Positions 1 to 8,690 of a stretch of DNA of 64,000 bases are shown here, one piece after another. The notes under the pieces were generated by a model. The model searched no databases and was not told where the DNA came from. It was given only the letters and a program-made list of their open reading frames with translations. The stretch's first letter is position 1, and each line of letters opens with the position of its first letter. Origin of the DNA: Lichenicola sp964247735 (GTDB lineage Bacteria; Pseudomonadota; Alphaproteobacteria; Acetobacterales; Acetobacteraceae); the NCBI GenBank assembly GCA_964247735.1, contig CAXTVS010000001.1, forward strand, positions 124,001-188,000, written 5' to 3'. The position numbers and the translations under genes were made by a program.

Positions 1-1070
1 TGAGCGGCATGAAGCCCGGCACCATCCTCGGTCACGAAGGCGTCGGCGTGGTCGAGGCGCTGGGCGACCAGGTGCGCAACTTCGAGGTCGGCGACCGGGT
101 GGTGGTGTGCTCCACCGTGTCCTGCGGCGTCTGCTCCTACTGCCGCGCCGGCGACACCGCGCAGTGCGACAACGCCAACCCCAACGGTCCGTCCGCCGGC
201 ACCAGCTTCTTCGGCGGCCCCGCGACCACCGGGCCGGTGAACGGGCTGCAGGCGGAGCGGGCGCGGATCCCGTTCGCGTCCAACACGCTGGTCAGGCTGC
301 CGGACCAGGTCAGCGACGACCAGGCGATCCTGCTCAGCGACATCTTCCCGACCGGCTGGTTCGGCGCGCTGCTCGCCGAGGTGACGCCGGGCGACACGGT
401 GACCGTGTTCGGCTGCGGCCCGGTCGGCCAGTTCGCCATCGCCAGCGCGCTGCTGCAGGGGGCGGGGCGGGTGATCGCGGTGGACCAGCACGCCGACCGG
501 CTGGCGATGGCGCGCCGTCAGGGCGCGTTCCCGGTCGACTTCTCCAGGGAGGATCCGGTGCAGACCATCATGACGCTGACCGGCGGGATCGGCGCCGACC
601 GGGCGATCGACGCGGTCGGCGTCGACTCCCAGCACGCGCATGGCGGGCCGGCCGCGAAGGAGGCGGAGGAAAAGGCGGACAAGTTCGCGGCCGAGGTGAA
701 GCAGGTGGCGCCGGAACAGCACAGCCATGACGGGCACTGGGTGCCCGGCGACGCGCCGACCCAGGCGGTGGAGTGGGCGATCGCGTCGCTGGCCAAGGCC
801 GGCACGCTCGGCATCATCGGCGTGTATCCGCCGTCGGCCGAAACCTTCCCGATCGGCATCGCCATGAACAAGAACCTGACGATCCGGATGGGGAACTGCA
901 ACCACCACGCCTACATCCCCCGGCTGGTCGAGATGGTGCGGACGGGACTGATCGATCCGACCGCCGTGCTGACCAAGGTCGAGCCGATGTCGGACGTGAT
1001 CTCGGCGTACGCGGCGTTCGACACCCGCCAGCCCGGCTGGATCAAGACCGAGCTCAAGCCGGCGGCCTGA
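1..1070 (+). CDS. zinc-dependent alcohol dehydrogenase, 5' end outside window
   Basis: Medium-chain NAD(P)-dependent dehydrogenase related to glutathione-independent formaldehyde/alcohol dehydrogenases. The first Met in the window (base 9) sits in MKPGTILGHEGVGVVEALG, which in this family lies about 55-60 residues into the protein, and the frame is open to the window edge, so the true start is upstream. GHEGVG is the catalytic-domain zinc/substrate motif. CGVCSYCRAGDTAQC supplies the four Cys of the structural zinc site. VFGCGPVGQFA is the Rossmann nucleotide-binding glycine motif. A charged, His-containing insertion (HAHGGPAAKEAEEKADKFAAEV) after the Rossmann fold is typical of a bacterial subgroup. 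Substrate cannot be assigned. Confidence is high for the family. Confidence 0.9.
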   Translation, partial: SGMKPGTILGHEGVGVVEALGDQVRNFEVGDRVVVCSTVSCGVCSYCRAGDTAQCDNANPNGPSAGTSFFGGPATTGPVNGLQAERARIPFASNTLVRLPDQVSDDQAILLSDIFPTGWFGALLAEVTPGDTVTVFGCGPVGQFAIASALLQGAGRVIAVDQHADRLAMARRQGAFPVDFSREDPVQTIMTLTGGIGADRAIDAVGVDSQHAHGGPAAKEAEEKADKFAAEVKQVAPEQHSHDGHWVPGDAPTQAVEWAIASLAKAGTLGIIGVYPPSAETFPIGIAMNKNLTIRMGNCNHHAYIPRLVEMVRTGLIDPTAVLTKVEPMSDVISAYAAFDTRQPGWIKTELKPAA

Positions 1071-1107
1071 TGCCCACGAGTTCGGACATGTTGTCGATCA
1101 CGCATGA

Positions 1108-1125
1108 CCTTACTCCCAGGTAAGG
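1108..1125. promoter_or_regulatory. candidate HigA operator upstream of higBA
   Basis: Perfect inverted repeat CCTTAC-N6-GTAAGG, about 39 bp before the higB start. HigA-type antitoxins usually repress their own operon by binding such dyads next to the promoter. A TTGACG hexamer follows at 1132-1137. Operator function is inferred from position and symmetry only. Confidence 0.4.
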
Positions 1126-1163
1126 CAGAAGTTGACGTACGACAGGCGCTGCCTTGCTAGCGG

Positions 1164-1448
1164 TTGTGGATAGGAAGCATCCGCAGCAAGGCGCTCAAGC
1201 GCTATTGGACGAAGAACGATGAGGGCGCGCTTCGTGCCGATTGGCGTGCCAAGGTGCGGCGGGCGATGGCAGCGCTCGATCAGGCGTCGGAGCCGGCTGA
1301 CCTTGACCTGCCAAGCTACGGCTTCCACGCGCTGACCGGCGACATGAACGGCCGGTTCTCGATCACGATTTCCCGCAACTGGCGTCTGACCTTCGATTGG
1401 AAGGAGGGTGACGCCACAGATGTTGACCTGGAGGACTACCATGGCTGA
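1164..1448 (+). CDS. higB: HigB/RelE-type toxin
   Basis: Small basic RelE/ParE-fold protein of 94 residues, the usual HigB size. Members of this family are ribosome-dependent mRNA interferases. The N-terminal SIRSKALKRYW, the central FHALTGDMNGRFSITISRNWRLTF and the C-terminal DVDLEDYHG match the HigB pattern, in which RWRLTF-like strands carry catalytic basic residues. The start is a TTG codon; no ATG is available near the family start. The gene overlaps the downstream antitoxin by 8 bases, and toxin-first order is the HigBA hallmark. Expression is probably autoregulated through the dyad at 1108-1125. Toxin activity is inferred from family membership. Confidence 0.88.
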   Translation: MWIGSIRSKALKRYWTKNDEGALRADWRAKVRRAMAALDQASEPADLDLPSYGFHALTGDMNGRFSITISRNWRLTFDWKEGDATDVDLEDYHG

Positions 1449-1749
1449 AACGCCGACCCGCCACGGCTCGATCGTTCCGACTCATCCAGGTGAACTGCTG
1501 GCCGAGGACGTCATTCCTGCCATCGGCAAGAGCAAGGCGGAGATCGCGCGGCTGCTCGGCATCTCGCGGCAAACGCTGTTCGACATCCTGGCCCAGCGCC
1601 AGCCAGTCACGCCACAGGTCGCGGTCCGCCTCGGAAAGCTGTTCGGCAACGTGCCGGGATTATGGGTGCGGATGCAGGCGGCGCACGACCTTTGGAAGGC
1701 CGAGCGGGACACCGACGTGTCCGGGATCGAGCCGCTGAAGGCAGCGTGA
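1441..1749 (+). CDS. higA: HigA-type antitoxin, XRE HTH regulator
   Basis: Antitoxin of 102 residues, counted from the ATG at 1441 (MAETPTRHGS). HPGELLAEDVIPA followed by the helix-turn-helix KAEIARLLGISRQTLFDIL is the canonical HigA/VapI (XRE) signature. The C-terminal part (VRLGKLFGNVPGLWVRMQAAHDLW) is also family-typical. It should neutralise HigB and repress the operon. The ATG overlaps the end of higB by 8 bases, indicating translational coupling. A longer in-frame extension from 1408 is possible but would start inside higB without family support. Confidence 0.9.
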   Translation: MAETPTRHGSIVPTHPGELLAEDVIPAIGKSKAEIARLLGISRQTLFDILAQRQPVTPQVAVRLGKLFGNVPGLWVRMQAAHDLWKAERDTDVSGIEPLKAA

Positions 1750-1874
1750 CGGCAGGAAGGAATGCCACGCCCGGTTGCTGACGCGGCAGCCGCTGCGCGA
1801 CACGAACGGAAGGCCAGCCGGTGCCGTCCGACCGGGTGCCAGGCGGCGCCCGACAACCGATCGGTTCCGGTGTG

Positions 1875-3194
1875 TCAGAAGAAGCGGCCGACCAGGTTCT
1901 CCAGCCGCTCCTGGCCGCCGGAGCGCGGCTGCGGCGACAGGTTCTGCTCCTCCGCACGGGCGGCGATGGTCTCCAGCGTCTGCCCGCCGCCCAGCATGTC
2001 GCGTGCGGCGTCGCTGTCCCAGCCGGCATAGCGGTCCTTCAGCGCCTGCTCCAGCCGCCCGTCCTCCACCATGCGGGCCGCGATCAGGAAGGCGCGGGCG
2101 CAATGGTCGATGGCGCCGACATGGGCGTGCACCAGGTCCGCCGGGTCGATCGACTGGCGCCGGATCTTGGCGTCGAAGTTGCAGCCGCCGAGGCCGAGGC
2201 CGCCGGCCTTGATGACGTGGTACAGCGCCATCGCGGTGTCCTGCAGGCTGTTCGGGAACTGGTCGGTGTCCCAGCCCAGCAGCGGGTCGCCGCGGTTGAG
2301 GTCGAGCGAGCCCAGGATGCCGAGGCTCGCCGCGGTGGCGATCTCGTGCTCGAAGCTGTGCCCGGCCAGCAGCGCGTGGTTGGCCTCCAGGTTGAGCTTG
2401 ACCTCGTGCTCGAGGCCGTAGCGGCGGAGGAAGCCGTACACCGTCGCGGTGTCGAAGTCGTACTGGTGCGCGGTCGGCTCCTTCGGCTTCGGCTCGATCA
2501 GGATCTGCCCCTTGAAGCCGATCCTGTGCTTGTACTCGACCACCAGCGACACGAACCGGCCGAGCTGGTCGACCTCGCGGGTCAGGTCGGTGTTGAGCAG
2601 CGTCTCGTAGCCCTCGCGGCCGCCCCACAGCACGTAGTTGTCGCCGCCGAGCGCCAGCGTCGCGTCCATGCAGTGCTTCACCGTGGCGGCACTGAAGGCG
2701 AACACGTCGGGATCGGGGTTGGTCGCCGCACCGGCCATGAACCGCGGATGGCTGAACAGGTTGGCCGTGCCCCACAGCAGCCTGGTGCTGGAGTCCTGCA
2801 TCTTCAGGCCGAGATAGTCGACCATCTCGCGGAAGTTGCGGAGCGCGGTGTTGAGGTCGTCGCCGTCGGGTGCCACGTCGCGGTCGTGGAAGGTGTAGAA
2901 CGGCACGTCGAGCACGCGGAACAGGTCGAACGCGGCGTCGGCCTTGTCGCGGGCACCCTGCATCGGGTCCGGGTTGCGCATCCACGGACGGTGCAGCGTG
3001 GGTGCTCCGAACGGGTCGCTGCCGTTCATCGCCAGGCTGTGCCAGTACGCCACCGCGAAGCGCAGGTGGTCGCGGAGCGGACGGCCCAGCACCACGCGGT
3101 CGGCGTCGTAGTAGCGGTAGGCAAGCGGATCGTCGCTGTCGGGACCGTTGAAGCGGACCGTGTCGAGGTCGCTGAACAGGGTGGTGGTGACCAT
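1875..3194 (-). CDS. xylA: xylose isomerase
   Basis: Converts D-xylose to D-xylulose in the cytoplasm, the first step of the isomerase pathway. It is 439 residues, the length of group II XylA. FHDRD (catalytic His103 and Asp106), LLWGTANLFSHPRFMAGAATNPD, GQILIEPKPKEPTAHQYD (metal-binding Glu) and LNLEANHALLAGHSFEHE are diagnostic. The start MVTTTLFSD is chosen because it is the family start and is preceded by an AAGAG ribosome-binding site; the frame stays open upstream only over the regulator's tail. It lies 31 bp downstream of the LacI-type regulator, which is transcribed in the same direction, and diverges from xylFGH. No xylulokinase gene is present in the window. Confidence 0.97.
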   Translation of the reverse strand: MVTTTLFSDLDTVRFNGPDSDDPLAYRYYDADRVVLGRPLRDHLRFAVAYWHSLAMNGSDPFGAPTLHRPWMRNPDPMQGARDKADAAFDLFRVLDVPFYTFHDRDVAPDGDDLNTALRNFREMVDYLGLKMQDSSTRLLWGTANLFSHPRFMAGAATNPDPDVFAFSAATVKHCMDATLALGGDNYVLWGGREGYETLLNTDLTREVDQLGRFVSLVVEYKHRIGFKGQILIEPKPKEPTAHQYDFDTATVYGFLRRYGLEHEVKLNLEANHALLAGHSFEHEIATAASLGILGSLDLNRGDPLLGWDTDQFPNSLQDTAMALYHVIKAGGLGLGGCNFDAKIRRQSIDPADLVHAHVGAIDHCARAFLIAARMVEDGRLEQALKDRYAGWDSDAARDMLGGGQTLETIAARAEEQNLSPQPRSGGQERLENLVGRFF

Positions 3195-3225
3195 GACGGG
3201 CTCTTTCGGGTAGTCGCGGTCGCCC

Positions 3226-4299
3226 TCAGGGGACGTTGTCGCGAAGGAAGATCTGGGTACGCACCGGCCTGGGCAGGAACGCGGCCTCCGCGCGCGCCAG
3301 GGCGCGCAGTGCCGCGATCGCATTCTCGACCTCCTGCTCCTGGTCCTGGTGCAGCACCGCGGTGAAGGTCCCGGACAGCAGCGCGTCGCGCGCATGCGCG
3401 GTGAGCTCGTGCGCCACCACCACCGGAGCAGGCAGGCGCCCGTCGGCACGCAGGGCGGCGATGATGCCGCGGTTGCCGGCGCCGGCGCTGTAGATCCCGA
3501 CCAGGTCCGGATGCCGGCGCAGCATGCGTGCCGCGAGCGGCCCGGTCACCGCGCTGTCGTCGCGGCCCTCGATCGTCGGCAGCAGGGTGAGGTGGGGGAA
3601 CTCGCGGCGCAGCACCTGCTCGAAGCCGAGCCTGCGGTCGGCATGGTCGTGCAGCGTCATCCGGCCGACCACCAGGCCGATGCTGCCGCGCCCGATGCCT
3701 GCCGCCTGGGTGCCTGCCGTCTGGGTACCCGTCATGTGGGCGCCCGTCATGCGGCCGATCAGGGATGCGGCCACACGGCCGGCGGCCTTGTTGTCGATGC
3801 CCAGGAACAGGCTCCGCCGCGACGGCGACACGTCGGACACCAGGGTGACGACCGGCATGCCCTTCTCGACCAGCCGGTCGATCTCGTGCCGCACCGGCGG
3901 CGACTCCACCGCGACCACCGCCACCCCATCGCACCCGGCGCCGTCGAGCGACGACAGCAGGGCGGCGAGTGCGGTGTCGTCGAGGGCCGTGTAGTCGAGG
4001 GTGCGCACCAGCACGCGCTGGTCCGCCAGCACCGCGGCGGCGGCGGCGATGGTGTCGTGCAGCGCGTTCATGAAGCTGTTGGTGCCGCGCCCGGGCAGCA
4101 CGAACAGGTAGCGTTCGCGCCGCTGCGTCGCCAGCCCGGCGGCGAACGCGTCGCGCCGGAACCCGAGCCGGCCGATCGCCGCCTGCACCCGCTCCACCGT
4201 GGCCGGGCGGACGCCCTTGCGTCCGTTCAGCACCCGGTCGACCGTGGCCAGGCTGACGCCGGCAGAGGCTGCGACCTCGAATACGGTGACCTTGGGCAT
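3226..4299 (-). CDS. xylR: LacI-family xylose-locus regulator
   Basis: Transcription repressor of 357 residues. The N-terminal HTH is VTVFEVAASAGVSLATVDRV and the hinge is LNGRKGVRPATVERV. A periplasmic-binding-like effector domain of the sugar type follows (about 60-350). It sits between xylA and the divergent xylFGH genes, so it most likely senses xylose or a derivative and controls both units; the symbol follows the LacI-type XylR of Caulobacter and is an inference from context. Residues encoded at 3694-3753 form an unusual series of five-residue repeats (MTGAH/MTGTQ/TAGTQ/AAGIG) inserted at a surface turn before the GSIGLVVGRM strand. Start at MPKVTVF is the family start. Confidence 0.9.
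   Translation of the reverse strand: MPKVTVFEVAASAGVSLATVDRVLNGRKGVRPATVERVQAAIGRLGFRRDAFAAGLATQRRERYLFVLPGRGTNSFMNALHDTIAAAAAVLADQRVLVRTLDYTALDDTALAALLSSLDGAGCDGVAVVAVESPPVRHEIDRLVEKGMPVVTLVSDVSPSRRSLFLGIDNKAAGRVAASLIGRMTGAHMTGTQTAGTQAAGIGRGSIGLVVGRMTLHDHADRRLGFEQVLRREFPHLTLLPTIEGRDDSAVTGPLAARMLRRHPDLVGIYSAGAGNRGIIAALRADGRLPAPVVVAHELTAHARDALLSGTFTAVLHQDQEQEVENAIAALRALARAEAAFLPRPVRTQIFLRDNVP
3694..3753. repeat. four degenerate 15-bp tandem units inside xylR
   Basis: Four adjacent 15-mers beginning at 3694, 3709, 3724 and 3739 share the pattern GGTGCCTGCCGTCTG with substitutions. They are in frame with the LacI-type regulator and encode four five-residue units. They look like slippage duplications that have since diverged. 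Confidence 0.7.
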
Positions 4300-4680
4300 G
4301 CCGTCTCCCCGATGCGGACATAGGGCCCGCTCCTGAGGCACGTCAATCAAAAACGCCGGTGCCGGTCCGGCAGCGGACGCGGGCAGGCCAGGTGGCCCGC
4401 CAGGAACCGGCCAACTTGCTGCGGCGCAACAATTATGTGCGGCGTGATGCCGCCCGGCACGGTGATCTTTTGGTCGCCGCCGCGGCATTTGTCCGGAACG
4501 AAGGCGCCGCGGCGACCGGCCGCGTCGCCGGTCTGGAGCCTCCTCTTGCCTTACGTGCCGCAATTTGCTTTCGTTGCGCCAATGTCGATGACGCGGCGGC
4601 CGTGCGGCCGCCGGCAGCGGCAATCGACCGGCCTGTCCAGGCTTCCTTGGGCAAGGCTCGGCGCAACGGAGGAATCATTC
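4300..4680. promoter_or_regulatory. divergent xylR-xylA / xylFGH control region
   Basis: 381 bp without a gene between the divergent regulator and xylF. It should hold both promoters. Two dyads are visible: TTGCTGCGGCGCAA at 4416-4429, imperfect with a central C/G step as in LacI-family operators, and GCGGC-N5-GCCGC at 4439-4453. Either could be the regulator's operator; neither has been tested against a known consensus. A clear GGAGG ribosome-binding site for xylF lies at 4668-4672. Confidence 0.4.
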
Positions 4681-5733
4681 GTGTCGCATCTTCCCAACCG
4701 GATCGCGTTCGGCGGCTCGGGCCTCACGCGTCGCCTGCTCGCCGGCGCCGCCCTGTCGCTGGGCCTGGCCGCCCTCGTGCCGGCCGCGGCCCACGCCAAC
4801 GCGGCGCATCCCAAGATCGGCTTCTCGATCGACGACCTGCGCCTGGAGCGCTGGGCGCATGACCGCGACTACTTCATCGCCGCCGCCAAGGCGCTTGGCG
4901 CCACCGTCAACGTCCAGTCCGCGGATGCCAGCGAAAGCCGGCAGAACGCGCAGATCGAGAACCTGATCTCGCGCGGCATGGACGTGATCGTGATCGTGCC
5001 GTTCAACGGCAAGGTGCTCGGCAACGTCATCAACGAGGCCAAGCAGGCCGGCATCAAGATCATCTCCTACGACCGGCTGATCCTGGATTCCAACATCGAC
5101 GCCTACGTGTCGTTCGACAACGTGCGCGTCGGCCACATGCAGGCGCAGGGCGTGGTGAACGCCGCTCCCACCGGCAACTACTACCTGCTCGGCGGTGCGC
5201 CCACCGACAACAACTCCAAGCTGCTGCGCCAGGGCCAGATGGAGGTGCTGCAGCCGCTGATCGACAGCAACAAGATCAAGGTGGTCGGCTCGCAGTTCGT
5301 GCCGGAATGGAGCGCCACCACCGCGCTGTCCGACACCGAGAACGCCCTCACCGCCAACCACAACGACATCCAGGGCATCGTCGCCTCCAACGACGCGCTC
5401 GCCGGCGGCGCGATCCAGGCGCTGGCGGCGCAGGGGCTGGCCGGCAAGACCGCCGTGTCGGGCCAGGATGCCGACCTCGCCGCAGCACAGCGGATCGAGA
5501 AGGGCACCCAGACCATGACCGTCTACAAGCCGCTGAAGCTGATCGCCAGCACGGCGGCGAAGATGGCGGTGCAGCTCGCCAGGGGCGAGACGCCGACCTA
5601 CAACAGCAAGATCAACAACGGGCAGAAGGACGTCGACACCATCCTGCTGACCCCGATCCCGCTCACCAAGAGCAACGTCAACCGCCTGGTCACCGACGGC
5701 TACTTCACCCAGGCGCAGATCAGCGGCCAGTAG
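4681..5733 (+). CDS. xylF: D-xylose ABC transporter, periplasmic binding protein
   Basis: Captures xylose in the periplasm for the XylGH importer. It is 350 residues from the GTG at 4681, chosen because GGAGG at 4668-4672 sits 8 bases upstream; the longer frame would lack a ribosome-binding site. The signal peptide LLAGAALSLGLAALVPAAAHA is followed by the mature start NAAHPKIGFSIDDLRLERW, typical of XylF. SYDRLILDSNIDAYVSFDN and ASNDALAGGAIQAL are ligand-domain motifs of this subfamily. It is the first gene of xylFGH, with an 85-bp gap to xylG, and is likely controlled by the divergent LacI-type regulator. Xylose specificity is supported by family resemblance and the neighbouring xylA. Confidence 0.95.
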   Translation: MSHLPNRIAFGGSGLTRRLLAGAALSLGLAALVPAAAHANAAHPKIGFSIDDLRLERWAHDRDYFIAAAKALGATVNVQSADASESRQNAQIENLISRGMDVIVIVPFNGKVLGNVINEAKQAGIKIISYDRLILDSNIDAYVSFDNVRVGHMQAQGVVNAAPTGNYYLLGGAPTDNNSKLLRQGQMEVLQPLIDSNKIKVVGSQFVPEWSATTALSDTENALTANHNDIQGIVASNDALAGGAIQALAAQGLAGKTAVSGQDADLAAAQRIEKGTQTMTVYKPLKLIASTAAKMAVQLARGETPTYNSKINNGQKDVDTILLTPIPLTKSNVNRLVTDGYFTQAQISGQ

Positions 5734-5818
5734 CGCCGGGCCGGGCCTGCCACGCGGACCGGATCGCCACGCGCGGTCCGGTCCCGACGCCTTTCCTGGA
5801 CTCCGGAGGGTTGGGACG

Positions 5819-7357
5819 ATGTCCGAGTACTTGCTGGAGATGCGGGGCATCACCAAGGACTTCTCCGGCGTCAAGGCGCTGGACGGCATCGACCTGCGCG
5901 TCCGGCCGGGCGAGTGCGTCGGCCTGTGCGGCGAGAACGGCGCCGGCAAGTCGACGATGATGAAGGTGCTGTCGGCGGTCTATCCGTACGGCACCTGGGG
6001 CGGCAGCATCCTGTGGGAGGGCCGCGAGCTGCGCTGCGCCTCCATCCGCGAGAGCGAGGATGTCGGCATCGTCATCATCCACCAGGAGCTGATGCTGATC
6101 CCGCAGCTTTCGGTGGCGGAGAACATCTTCCTCGGCCGCGAGCCGCGTGCGCGGGGCGGGCTGATCGACTTCGACCGCATGGTGATCGAGGCGTCGAAGC
6201 TGCTGGCCAGCCTGCGCATGGGCCACATCAACGCGGCGATGCCGGTGTCGAACTACGCCGGCGGCGAGCAGCAGCTGATCGAGATCGCCAAGGCGCTGAG
6301 CAAGAACGCCCGGCTGCTGATCCTGGACGAGCCGACCTCGTCGCTGACCAAGTCCGAGACCGCGATCCTGCTGCGCCTGGTCCGGGACCTCAAGGCGCGC
6401 GGCACGGCCTGCGTCTACATCTCGCACAAGCTGGAGGAGATCGAGGAGATCGCCGACACCGTCACGGTGATCCGCGACGGCCGCTACATCGGCGACGCGC
6501 CGATGCGCGACATGACCACCGGCGACATCATCCGCATGATGGTCGGGCGCGACATGACCAACCTGTTCCCGCGCGAGGAGCACCCGATCGGCGAGGTGGT
6601 GTTCGAGGCGGTCGGCATCACCTGCCTGGACCCGGAGAACCGGGAAAGGAAGCGCGTCGACAACGTGTCGTTCTCGCTGCGGAAGGGCGAGATCCTCGGC
6701 GTCGCCGGCCTGGTCGGCGCCGGCCGCACCGAGATGGTCAGCGCCCTGTTCGGCGCGTATCGCGGGCCGCACTCCGGCGAGGTCCGGCTCGACGGCAAGC
6801 GCATCCACGTGCGCACGCCCCAGGAGGCGGTGCGCCAGGGCCTGTGCATGGTGCCGGAGGACCGCAAGGCGCACGGCATCGTGCCGGGGCTCGGCGTCGG
6901 CTACAACATCACCCTGTCGGTGCTGGACCAGTTCACCGGTTACGGCCTGATCGACGAGCACCGGGAGTTCTCCACCATCGGCGAGGCGATCAAGCGGTTG
7001 CGCATCAAGACCGCGAGCCCGGTGCTGCCGATCTCCAACCTGTCCGGCGGCAACCAGCAGAAGGCGGTGATCTCCAAGATGCTGGAGCCCAAGCCCCGCG
7101 TGCTGATCCTGGACGAGCCGACCCGCGGCGTCGACGTCGGCGCCAAGTACGAGATCTACCGCCTGATGTTCTCGCTGGTGCGTGAGGGCATGTCGATCAT
7201 CATGGTGTCGTCGGAGCTGCCCGAGGTGCTGGGCATCAGCGACCGGGTGCTGGTGATCGGCGAGGGCGAGCTGCGCGGCGACTTCATCAACGACGACACC
7301 TTGACCCAGGAGCAGATCCTGACGGCGGCGATCACGCCGCTGCGTCGCGCCGCCTGA
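5819..7357 (+). CDS. xylG: D-xylose ABC transporter, ATP-binding protein
   Basis: Energises xylose import on the cytoplasmic face. It is 512 residues with two fused ABC domains, as in all sugar importers of this class. In the first domain are Walker A GENGAGKST, signature YAGGEQQLIEIAKAL and Walker B LLILDEPTSS. In the second, the P-loop is the usual degenerate GLVGAGRTE, with LSGGNQQKAVISKML and VLILDEPTRGVDVG. GGAGG at 5805-5809 precedes the ATG. The gene lies between xylF and xylH in one transcription unit, with 16 bases to xylH. Confidence 0.96.
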   Translation: MSEYLLEMRGITKDFSGVKALDGIDLRVRPGECVGLCGENGAGKSTMMKVLSAVYPYGTWGGSILWEGRELRCASIRESEDVGIVIIHQELMLIPQLSVAENIFLGREPRARGGLIDFDRMVIEASKLLASLRMGHINAAMPVSNYAGGEQQLIEIAKALSKNARLLILDEPTSSLTKSETAILLRLVRDLKARGTACVYISHKLEEIEEIADTVTVIRDGRYIGDAPMRDMTTGDIIRMMVGRDMTNLFPREEHPIGEVVFEAVGITCLDPENRERKRVDNVSFSLRKGEILGVAGLVGAGRTEMVSALFGAYRGPHSGEVRLDGKRIHVRTPQEAVRQGLCMVPEDRKAHGIVPGLGVGYNITLSVLDQFTGYGLIDEHREFSTIGEAIKRLRIKTASPVLPISNLSGGNQQKAVISKMLEPKPRVLILDEPTRGVDVGAKYEIYRLMFSLVREGMSIIMVSSELPEVLGISDRVLVIGEGELRGDFINDDTLTQEQILTAAITPLRRAA

Positions 7358-7373
7358 GGGGGAACGCCCGATC

Positions 7374-8585
7374 ATGACCGAGACCACCTCCATCGTCCCG
7401 GGCCCGGACGCAATCGCAGCCGCCCAGGGCGAGCGGCGGCGCACCCTCAAGCTCGAGCACTTCAAGGGCGCCTTCGCGCGCTACAAGATCCTGGCCCTGG
7501 TGGTCGCCATCGCCATCATCTGGGCGCTGTTCACCGAGCTGACCCAGGGCGACTTCCTCACCGCGCGCAACCTGTCGAACCTGCTGCGCCAGATGGCGAT
7601 CAACGGCATGGTGGCGTCCGGGATGGTGTTCGTCATCATCTCCGGCGAGATCGACCTGTCGGTGGGATCGCTGCTCGGGCTGACCGGCGGGCTGGCCGCG
7701 ATCTTCGACGTCACCTACCACCTGCCGCTGTTCGTCAACATCCCGCTGGTGATGCTGCTCGGCGCGATGGTCGGCGCGTTCAACGGCTACTGGGTGGCGT
7801 TCCTGCGCGTGCCGTCCTTCATCGTCACCCTGGCCGGGTTCCTGGCGTTCCGCGGCGTGGTGCTGGGGTTGACCGGCGGCGTCACCATCGCCCCGGTGTC
7901 GACGGCGCTGATCGCGGTGAGCCAGAGCTACCTGCCGGACGTCGCCGGCTACGCGCTCGGCGTGCTGGTGTTCGCGGTGCTCGCCTTTTCCGCCCTGCGC
8001 AGCCGCACCAAGCGGGCGGAGTACGGCCTGCCGGTGCCAGCCCTCGGTGTCGACCTGGGCAAGCTCGCGGTGGCCGCGGTGGTGATCGCGGGCTTCTTCG
8101 CCATCCTGGACGCCTATCGCGGCGTGCCGCTGCCGGTGCTGATCGTGCTGGTGCTGCTGGGGCTGTTCACGGTGATGGCCAGGCGCACCGTGTTCGGCCG
8201 CCGGATCTACGCGGTGGGCGGCAACCTGGAGGCGACGCGTCTGTCCGGCGTCAACGTTCAGGTGGTCAAGCTGCTGGTGTTCATGCTGATGGGCGCGATG
8301 GCGGCGCTGGCCGGGATCGCCACCACCGCGCGCTTGGCGGCGGGGTCGCCGTCTGCCGGCACCGGGCAGGAGCTGGACGCGATCGCCGCCTGCATCATCG
8401 GCGGCACCTCCATGCGCGGGGGTGCCGGCACCGTGTTCGGGGCGCTGATCGGCGCGCTGATCATCGCCACCCTGGACAACGGCATGTCGATGCTGGGCGT
8501 CGACACCTTCTGGCAGATGATCGTGAAGGGCCTGATCCTGCTGCTGGCGGTGTGGCTGGACGTGGCGACCAGCACCAAGCGCTGA
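7374..8585 (+). CDS. xylH: D-xylose ABC transporter, permease
   Basis: Integral-membrane channel of the xylose importer, 403 residues with about ten hydrophobic segments. GEIDLSVGSLLGLTGGLAA and GGNLEATRLSGVNVQVVK are the conserved BPD_transp_2 motifs, the latter being the cytoplasmic loop that contacts the ATPase. RGGAGTVFGALIGALIIATLDNGMSMLGV near the C terminus is also subfamily-typical. It is the last gene of xylFGH; no clear intrinsic terminator follows before the antitoxin gene at 8691. Confidence 0.95.
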   Translation: MTETTSIVPGPDAIAAAQGERRRTLKLEHFKGAFARYKILALVVAIAIIWALFTELTQGDFLTARNLSNLLRQMAINGMVASGMVFVIISGEIDLSVGSLLGLTGGLAAIFDVTYHLPLFVNIPLVMLLGAMVGAFNGYWVAFLRVPSFIVTLAGFLAFRGVVLGLTGGVTIAPVSTALIAVSQSYLPDVAGYALGVLVFAVLAFSALRSRTKRAEYGLPVPALGVDLGKLAVAAVVIAGFFAILDAYRGVPLPVLIVLVLLGLFTVMARRTVFGRRIYAVGGNLEATRLSGVNVQVVKLLVFMLMGAMAALAGIATTARLAAGSPSAGTGQELDAIAACIIGGTSMRGGAGTVFGALIGALIIATLDNGMSMLGVDTFWQMIVKGLILLLAVWLDVATSTKR

Positions 8586-8690
8586 GGGACGATTCCGAGG
8601 CCGTCCGGCAAGGGCCAGCGCATCGCAGGATGGTCGTCTTCCTGGCGCCGGAGGCTTCAACACGTATAAGGTAGCGGTATGGAGGCTGCC

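Noticed and set aside
4435..4680. N-terminal extension of XylF
   Set aside because: The GTG at 4681 has a ribosome site and begins shortly before a normal signal peptide; the upstream stretch is the divergent promoter region.
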